21,624 nucleotides of DNA from the NCBI GenBank assembly GCA_036839715.1, contig DAITDU010000030.1, positions 1 through 21,624 on the forward strand, given 5' to 3'. This document shows, piece after piece, positions 14,424 through 19,728 of the stretch. This DNA comes from Thermocaproicibacter sp002410755. Its GTDB lineage: Bacteria > Bacillota > Clostridia > Oscillospirales > Acutalibacteraceae. The notes below the pieces were generated by a model, which was not told where the DNA came from, did not search any database, and saw nothing but the letters and a program-made list of their open reading frames with translations. Positions within the stretch are counted from its first letter, which is position 1; each line of letters opens with the position of its first letter. The position numbers and the translations under genes are program-made.

Positions 14424-15971
14424 TCAGATGAGGCTCTGCCTGATTTTCAGCACTGGATAAAGCCCAAAGACTTCTTTGAAGTAGGCACCGCACTGTTCAA
14501 AAGCCCATTTTTCCAGAAAAAGGTTTTCATTGCTCTGGGCGGAAACAAGCATCTGGTCACTCATCAGCTTGACTTTAACCCCCTTGATTTTTTGCTTCCT
14601 CGATTTGTCAAGGGCATTTGCAAGGCGGAAGATAGCAACGAGCTTTGCAATACTTGTACGGTCTGCTTCCGTCATGGCAACATACTCAAGGCCCCTGAAA
14701 TTCGGAACGGCATATTCATTATACCGTGCAACATAGGCGGCAAGCAGGATATCCCGATTTGGGATGCCATAGATGTCAGTATGCCGGATAATATCAAAAC
14801 TTGCGAGCAAGTGGTCGTTCACAGATACATAATGGCCGCTTTCATGCAGGATGGCTGCAAGCTCAAGCACGAGACGCTGGGTTGGCCCCATGCCGTGCAC
14901 CGGCTTGAGACGGTCGAAAATCGTACAGGCAATTTTTCGGACGGTTTCACTGTGTGCACGGTCGCAGGAGTAATTCTCCGCAATATGGTTTGCACAGGAA
15001 ATTGCATTTCGGCGAACATACTCATTATATTCGCGCAGCCGCTTCGGAATAAGCAACAGGCGCATCACTGCATCCCACAGGTTTACCTGAGGTGAAAAAA
15101 CCTGCTTTGCCTTTGCTTTTCCAATAAGCTGCATATAGATGGCAAGAGCGGAGTAGAGGGTTTCCACTGAGCTTTCGGAGATACTGTAGCTCTGTGCAAT
15201 TTTATCCGGACGGAGTGAACGGATAGAGCGGTAGAAATCATTCAGCTTTTCTACAGGAATCCGGTTAATTTTACCTATCTGCTCCGATCCACAGAGTTGC
15301 GCAATCAGAGGCATGTCGTTCCCAGTCAGAATGATGTTGCGGATATCAAATCGTGAGATGCCTTGAAAGCCAAGACTGGAGCTGAGGTACTCCTCAGCAA
15401 CCGTACCAAAGTCGTCTGTCTGCTCTTGAATCGTGCTGAGCATGTCGTGAAGTTTTAATGCCCCAATGGGAATATTTTGAGAATAAACCATTACACTGCC
15501 ATTGTAGACGGCGGTGCCGATTGTGCCGGAGCCAATATAGGCAAAAAGGGAGCATCCGGGTTCGAGCACACCAGCATCCTGTAGGGCTGAGAGAATTTCA
15601 AAATAAATCAGGGTTTTTTCCTGGTCTGCTTCCAGGACTTTTACTTCAAGGTTGTTCTGAACTTTCAGTTGATCCAGAACGAATGCGCGGTTTTCTGCTT
15701 CGCGCAGTGCAGTTGTTGCTACGGCGCGGTACTGAGTGACACCATATTCTTTCATTAGGGCAGTAAAACCGCTGAGTGCATGGCTCATCTCGCGGAGGCA
15801 TTCATAGCTGATTTTCTTTTCTGTAAAGACTTCGTGCCCGAGGGATAAAGGGTAGACAAGCCGGTCAAGATTGCTGACCTGTCCTTTTTTTAGCTGGGAA
15901 ATAGAAAGGCTTAGGTCGCTGGACCCAATATCAATTACGGCAGCGACCTTTGGATATTGTTTTTTGTTCAT
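14424..15971 (-). CDS. ppx: Ppx/GppA-family phosphatase-like protein with C-terminal HD-type domain
   Basis: A 515-aa member of the exopolyphosphatase / guanosine pentaphosphatase family with an actin-like ATPase fold (VAAVIDIGSSDLSLSISQL, RAVATTALREAENR) and a C-terminal HD-type helical domain (LAAILHESGHYVSVNDH). Such proteins remove terminal phosphate from polyphosphate or pppGpp. Two key stretches are altered: the usual SGxEEA region reads LEADQEKTLIY, and the second phosphate loop DIGGGSTE reads YIGSGTIGT. Catalysis may be changed or lost. ATG 15971 is chosen because AGGCGG lies 8 nt before it; an in-frame GTG at 15980 has no properly spaced SD. It heads the ppx-ppk(-pfk) unit under the promoter at 16036-16064. 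Confidence 0.88.
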   Translation of the reverse strand: MNKKQYPKVAAVIDIGSSDLSLSISQLKKGQVSNLDRLVYPLSLGHEVFTEKKISYECLREMSHALSGFTALMKEYGVTQYRAVATTALREAENRAFVLDQLKVQNNLEVKVLEADQEKTLIYFEILSALQDAGVLEPGCSLFAYIGSGTIGTAVYNGSVMVYSQNIPIGALKLHDMLSTIQEQTDDFGTVAEEYLSSSLGFQGISRFDIRNIILTGNDMPLIAQLCGSEQIGKINRIPVEKLNDFYRSIRSLRPDKIAQSYSISESSVETLYSALAIYMQLIGKAKAKQVFSPQVNLWDAVMRLLLIPKRLREYNEYVRRNAISCANHIAENYSCDRAHSETVRKIACTIFDRLKPVHGMGPTQRLVLELAAILHESGHYVSVNDHLLASFDIIRHTDIYGIPNRDILLAAYVARYNEYAVPNFRGLEYVAMTEADRTSIAKLVAIFRLANALDKSRKQKIKGVKVKLMSDQMLVSAQSNENLFLEKWAFEQCGAYFKEVFGLYPVLKIRQSLI

Positions 15972-16035
15972 GTCTGGCACCGCCTGTTTAAATATTCTTC
16001 GGAAAAGCCGGAAAATATGGATATTTCATACCTAG

Positions 16036-16064
16036 ATTATAGCAAAAAATATTCCTTTCAGCAA
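16036..16064 (-). promoter_or_regulatory. Promoter of the ppx-ppk unit
   Basis: On the minus strand, consensus -10 TATAAT (16041-16036) with a weak -35 TTGCTG (16064-16059) at a 17-nt spacing. The predicted start is near 16029 and the leader about 58 nt. It lies directly after the rpmB terminator. Confidence 0.6.
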
Positions 16065-16104
16065 GAAGCTGGTAACTTTCCGGGCAGATAAGCTGCGGAT
16101 AATG

Positions 16105-16145
16105 AAAAAGCAAAGCACCTTTTCCTAAAAAAGATGCTTTGCTTT
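16105..16145 (-). terminator. Terminator of rpmB
   Basis: AAAGCAAAGCACCTTTT (16107-16123) and AAAAGATGCTTTGCTTT (16129-16145) form a 17-bp stem whose single non-Watson-Crick position is a G-U pair in the minus-strand RNA. That RNA ends in UUUUU (16109-16105). It separates rpmB from the ppx promoter. Confidence 0.88.
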
Positions 16146-16169
16146 ATAGCCGAAGCCAGAACCCTATTG

Positions 16170-16358
16170 TCAAACAGCACGCTGCACTTTTCCGGAGCGC
16201 AGGCAACGGGTGCAGGCGTAAATCCTTTTCGGGGAACCATTAACAATCGCCTTAACACGCCTTACATTGACTTTCCAGGTTCTTCCGGAACGCCTGTGCG
16301 AATGGGAAACCTGTTTGCTGAAAGCAACTTCCTTGCCGCAAATATCACATTTTGCCAT
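16170..16358 (-). CDS. rpmB: 50S ribosomal protein L28
   Basis: Large-subunit protein L28, 62 aa, with the usual N-terminus MAKCDICGK, the VSHSHRRSGRTWKVN stretch and a second cysteine pair in YACTRCLRSGKV. The two CxxC pairs make this the zinc-binding (C+) form. The SD AAGGAGGTG (16374-16366) lies 7 nt before the ATG. It is a single-gene unit with its own promoter (16405-16433) and terminator, as is common for rpmB in Firmicutes. Confidence 0.97.
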   Translation of the reverse strand: MAKCDICGKEVAFSKQVSHSHRRSGRTWKVNVRRVKAIVNGSPKRIYACTRCLRSGKVQRAV

Positions 16359-16404
16359 CTATCTGCACCTCCTTCAAAAGGACTGCTCGCAAAGTAACAG
16401 ATAT

Positions 16405-16433
16405 ATCCTATCAGATTTGTGCGCTAAATGCAA
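16405..16433 (-). promoter_or_regulatory. Promoter of rpmB
   Basis: On the minus strand, -35 TTGCAT (16433-16428), a 17-nt spacer and -10 TAGGAT (16410-16405), giving a start near 16398 and a 40-nt leader with a very strong SD. Confidence 0.65.
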
Positions 16434-16680
16434 GCTTTTTTTACCGGAGCAGGGGGAAAGAACTGTCCATGAAAATTTCCCTGCCATGCTTATAACAGGT
16501 GCCTTTTCCAGAGACCCGTTATTCTTGCTCGGAAGCAGAATTTTCAGCTTACTGAATCTTGGAGTTCTCTTTAAGAGTGTTACATTTTTGCTTTATTTTT
16601 CTTTTAAATGTCCGATATATATTGTAGTCCTGTAAGTTATAGTTTTACAAACCGGACCGAAAAAATACTACAGTTTCAGG
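16434..16680. other. Non-coding divergent intergenic stretch
   Basis: This part of the roughly 430-bp gap between rpmB and the next gene has no credible ORF or RNA gene. I see an imperfect dyad CAGGG(GG)AAA...TTTCCCTG (about 16450-16482), then AT-rich sequence, then TGTAA...TTACA nested in GTCC...GGAC (about 16627-16657), just upstream of the next promoter. That nested dyad could be a regulator site; this is inference. Confidence 0.4.
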
Positions 16681-16708
16681 TTGCGCTTAAAGCAGAATAT
16701 GGTAAGAT
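16681..16708 (+). promoter_or_regulatory. Likely promoter of the REC-GGDEF-EAL gene
   Basis: -35 TTGCGC (16681-16686), a 16-nt spacer and -10 TAAGAT (16703-16708) predict a start near 16715 and a leader of about 85 nt. The -35 match is moderate. Confidence 0.5.
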
Positions 16709-16800
16709 TTAATTACGCGGATTTTTGAAACTGCAGAAAAACCGGTTGGAAAGATAAAATTAGGAATACGGAAGATTCTGCGAGCTGTGGAGATGAAATA

Positions 16801-18933
16801 ATGAGCGGTTGCAGAAGACAGACTGTTTTAATTGTGGAGGATCAGAAAGCCAATCGGGAAGTTTTAAAGGGCATTCTGTCCCCAGAATACGATGTAAAAG
16901 AAGCAGAGAATGGAGAGAAAGCACTTTCAATTCTTCAAAAGGGAAACAGCAGCATTTCCGCTGTCCTTCTCGACTTGAATATGCCGGTTATGAATGGCTA
17001 TAATTTTTTGAGAGCCATCAAGGAAGAAGGTATATCCGGCCTGCCGATTATTGTTATGACGGATGATACTAATGCCGAGTCTGAGCAGAGGGCCCTTGAC
17101 CTTGGAGCATGGGACTTTATTTCCAAACCTTATCGTCCGAAGATCCTTTTGAGCCGGCTGAAAAATGCGGTTGCACGCAGCCGAATGTGCCTGCTTGATC
17201 AAATGCAGTATATGGCCGAGCACGATCCTTTAACCGGTCTTTATAACAGGGCAAAATGTTTTCGTGAAATCAGGAAAATGCTGGATGAGCACCCGGATGA
17301 AACATTTGTGTTTGTCCGGTTCGATATCAACCGTTTTAGCCTGTTCAATACCTTCTGGGGTGAAAAAGATGGGGACAGGTTCCTGCGGTATATTGCCAAC
17401 CAGATTAAAAGCATCAACCGCTTTTTTCCTCATTGCATCTATGGGCATATTATGGCAGATATCTTCTGCCTTTGCGAGCCGTTCAACAGAGATACGTTGA
17501 ACAGCCAGGTCAACGAGATGAAGCGCTGCCTTTCCGAGTATAACCACAGCTTCTTTGCAGAGCCTTCCGTTGGTGCCTATGTAATTGAAAATCCTTCCAG
17601 ACCGGTGGAAAGCATGTATGCAAAAGCTTCCATGGCAGCGCAGATTTGCAAGCGCCGTTACAATGCCTGCCTGATCTATTATGATAAAGCGATGAATGAA
17701 AGGTCATTGCAGGAACACCGTATTGTCAGTGAAATGCAGCATGCGCTTGATGAGAAGCAGTTTGCCGTCTATTTTCAGCCGGAATACAACCTTGGCGTGG
17801 ACAGCCCCTGTGGGGCAGAAGCCCTGGTGCGTTGGATCCACCCGGTTTACGGGGTGATTTCGCCGGGGACTTTTATCCCTGTTTTTGAGAGAAACGGCTT
17901 CATTGGGAAACTTGATTTTTATATGTGGGATACAGTCTGCGGCCTTTTGCGAAAATGGATTGACGAGGGCCTGAACCCGATGCCGATTTCTGTTAATGTG
18001 TCGCGTGTCAACTTGTATAACCCAAATCTTGTAACAATCTTTGATAACCTTGTTAAAAAGCATGGAATCCCACCGTCTCTGCTGAACCTGGAGCTGACGG
18101 AAAGTGCCTATATGGACAATCCAAATGTAATGAAAAATACTGTGTTCAGGTTGCAGCAGCTTGGCTTTACTATCATGATGGATGACTTTGGGAATGGGTA
18201 CTCTTCCCTGACAGCACTGAAAGATATCAATGTCGATGTTCTGAAGATTGATATGAATTTTCTTTCAGGGAACTCCGGAGATGGGCGAAGCGAAAAAATT
18301 CTTGCCTCCGTTATTCGCATGGCTGGCTGGCTTCACCTTCCGGTTATTATGGAAGGCGTTGAGACACAGCAGCAGACGGATTTTCTCCGAAGTATCGGCT
18401 GTGGTTATGTTCAGGGCTTTTTCTTTGCACGTCCGATGCCAGCCCCGGAGTATGAAAAGCTTTTACATGAAGCGGGCAGTCCTTCAGCGGCTTATCTGCC
18501 AAAGCGCAGTTTGGAACCGACCGGAGAAGAGTGGTCTCCGAACCACCGGGCAGAACGTATTTTCAACGCCGTGCAGGTTCCACTTGCCATTTATGAGTTT
18601 GACGGCTGTGACTATCACCTCCTTTGGGTGAACAGCACATTTAATAAATGGTTTGGCTATGGTGAGAGTGTGATAAAGGCATGGTATAATTCCGGAAATT
18701 GTTCCGGTGGTGAATCAGGCCCTCTTTTCCTTAAAATGTTTCAGGAAGCCTGCAGTAGCCAGGGAAAATCAGAATGTGAGTATAAAATGGCCGTAGACAA
18801 TGAACGGGTTCGCTGGCTACACATATCACTCAAATATTTGGGGAAAAATGTGAATGAAAATGTCCTGGTTGCTACTTTTCTGGATATTACAAATTTGAAA
18901 GTGCTTGAAAATCATCCGGAGGATTGCTGCTGA
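16801..18933 (+). CDS. Response regulator with degenerate GGDEF, intact EAL and C-terminal PAS domain
   Basis: A 710-aa soluble signalling protein, likely a c-di-GMP phosphodiesterase. Residues 1-125 are a receiver domain (VLIVEDQ acidic pair, LLDLNMPVMNG with phospho-acceptor D58, and SKPYRP with K109). A GGDEF-type domain (about 137-295) starts with HDPLTGLYNR, but the active site reads MADIF (218-222) instead of GGDEF, so it cannot make c-di-GMP. An EAL domain (about 305-555) keeps EALVRW (E340), NVS, ELTES, MMDDFGNGYSSL (D461, D462), LKID (K482) and EGVET (E518, E521), so it should hydrolyse c-di-GMP to pGpG. Residues about 575-700 look like a PAS sensor. No membrane segment is present. 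No partner histidine kinase is adjacent. GGAG lies 8 nt before the ATG. A weak terminator follows. Confidence 0.93.
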   Translation: MSGCRRQTVLIVEDQKANREVLKGILSPEYDVKEAENGEKALSILQKGNSSISAVLLDLNMPVMNGYNFLRAIKEEGISGLPIIVMTDDTNAESEQRALDLGAWDFISKPYRPKILLSRLKNAVARSRMCLLDQMQYMAEHDPLTGLYNRAKCFREIRKMLDEHPDETFVFVRFDINRFSLFNTFWGEKDGDRFLRYIANQIKSINRFFPHCIYGHIMADIFCLCEPFNRDTLNSQVNEMKRCLSEYNHSFFAEPSVGAYVIENPSRPVESMYAKASMAAQICKRRYNACLIYYDKAMNERSLQEHRIVSEMQHALDEKQFAVYFQPEYNLGVDSPCGAEALVRWIHPVYGVISPGTFIPVFERNGFIGKLDFYMWDTVCGLLRKWIDEGLNPMPISVNVSRVNLYNPNLVTIFDNLVKKHGIPPSLLNLELTESAYMDNPNVMKNTVFRLQQLGFTIMMDDFGNGYSSLTALKDINVDVLKIDMNFLSGNSGDGRSEKILASVIRMAGWLHLPVIMEGVETQQQTDFLRSIGCGYVQGFFFARPMPAPEYEKLLHEAGSPSAAYLPKRSLEPTGEEWSPNHRAERIFNAVQVPLAIYEFDGCDYHLLWVNSTFNKWFGYGESVIKAWYNSGNCSGGESGPLFLKMFQEACSSQGKSECEYKMAVDNERVRWLHISLKYLGKNVNENVLVATFLDITNLKVLENHPEDCC

Positions 18934-18947
18934 AACCAGCATTTTTT
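18925..18947 (+). terminator. Weak terminator at the end of the EAL gene
   Basis: A 5-bp stem TGCTG/CAGCA with a 7-nt loop, overlapping the last codons, is followed by TTTTTTATTT. The stem is short, so termination is probably partial. Confidence 0.5.
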
Positions 18948-18949
18948 AT

Positions 18950-18978
18950 TTGCAATATCCATGAAAAGAATTTAAAAT
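18950..18978 (+). promoter_or_regulatory. Promoter of the DUF6465 gene
   Basis: -35 TTGCAA (18950-18955), a 17-nt spacer and -10 TAAAAT (18973-18978). The predicted start near 18985 leaves almost no leader for an ATG at 18988, which supports the later start at 19081. Confidence 0.55.
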
Positions 18979-19080
18979 GGAGAGCAGATGAAATATTGGC
19001 TGAGCCAGGAGAGCCGGATGGACTTACAAACAGGGGTGAAAACATCAGGTTGTCCTGGAAATGAAAGAGGCGGTATGACG

Positions 19081-19554
19081 ATGAAAAAGTTCGGTGAGAA
19101 TGAAGTAAAAGAAAAGCTGGAGCCCGTTGGGAAAGGAATTGAAAAGGTATCCCATGCCGTAGGTGAAGTTGCGAAAGAGACCGTAGGAAAAGCTGCGGCA
19201 GCAGTTGCAGCAGGCGGGGAGAAAGCTTCAGAAATGAAAGAAAAAGTGGCTGTTGCGGCAGAAGAAACAGGAAAAAAGGCTATGTCGGTAAAAAGAAAAA
19301 CAGCGGCTGCATTATCGGGGACCGGGAGAAAAGCGGAAGCTGTACGGAAAAAAGTTGCCGCTGAAATAGTTCCTGAGATTTATGTCCAGTGGGCGGGCAG
19401 AGAATGCCTGTGTGCGGATGTCTTAGAACGGGCAAAGGCAGATTTTCATGCCAACAACAAGGGAGTCATTCATTCCTGCAAAATCTATATTAAACCGGAA
19501 GACAGCATGGCATATTATGTAATCAATGGAAAAGAAGGAAAAGTCATTCTGTAA
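19081..19554 (+). CDS. DUF6465 family protein with Ala/Lys/Glu-rich helical N-terminus
   Basis: A protein of about 157 aa. The first 100 residues are a low-complexity, amphipathic helical stretch of Ala, Lys, Glu and Val with repeated blocks (GKGIEKVSHAVGEVAKETV, GEKASEMKEKVAVAAEE, RKAEAVRKKVAAEI), resembling LEA- or apolipoprotein-like sequence. The last 60 residues form the conserved DUF6465 domain: EIYVQWAGRE, then KIYIKPEDSMAYYVING and a final GKVIL. No catalytic motif or signal peptide is visible and no function is established for the family. ATG 19081 is chosen because AGAGGCGG (19066-19073) is 7 nt upstream. An in-frame ATG at 18988 also has a GGAG nearby, but the extra 31 residues look unlike protein and the promoter would begin there. 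Confidence 0.75.
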   Translation: MKKFGENEVKEKLEPVGKGIEKVSHAVGEVAKETVGKAAAAVAAGGEKASEMKEKVAVAAEETGKKAMSVKRKTAAALSGTGRKAEAVRKKVAAEIVPEIYVQWAGRECLCADVLERAKADFHANNKGVIHSCKIYIKPEDSMAYYVINGKEGKVIL

Positions 19555-19612
19555 TTTTGAAGTGAGAGGACAGCCACGGAAATTCATCAAGAGCCAGTGA
19601 CGTCTTCCCTTT

Positions 19613-19653
19613 AGGAAGCAGCGGTTCCCTTTGGTGATGTTGCTTCCTTTTTT
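19613..19653 (+). terminator. Terminator of the DUF6465 gene
   Basis: AGGAAGCA (19613-19620) pairs with TGCTTCCT (19641-19648), followed by TTTTTTC. The loop is long (20 nt) but can be shortened by GC/GT pairs next to the stem. Confidence 0.75.
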
Positions 19654-19664
19654 CTTGTCTCAAT

Positions 19665-19701
19665 AAAAAGATTCCCCCGGCGGTTTTCCGCCGGGGGAAT
19701 C
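19665..19701 (-). terminator. Terminator of the lysozyme gene
   Basis: A perfect 14-bp stem GATTCCCCCGGCGG (19670-19683) / CCGCCGGGGGAATC (19688-19701) with a 4-nt loop. On the minus strand it is followed by TTTTT (19669-19665). It lies 27 nt beyond the minus-strand stop codon. Confidence 0.92.
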
Positions 19702-19728
19702 CATATTTTAGATAGAAAAACTAATCAG

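Noticed and set aside
14403..15095. 230-aa open frame on the plus strand
   Set aside because: Antisense to the ppx-like gene; low-complexity translation without family features.
15972..15980. GTG start of the ppx-like gene
   Set aside because: The SD AGGCGG would touch it; ATG 15971 is properly spaced.
18988..19080. Upstream ATG of the DUF6465 gene
   Set aside because: It sits at the predicted transcription start and adds 31 residues that do not look like protein; kept only as an alternative.
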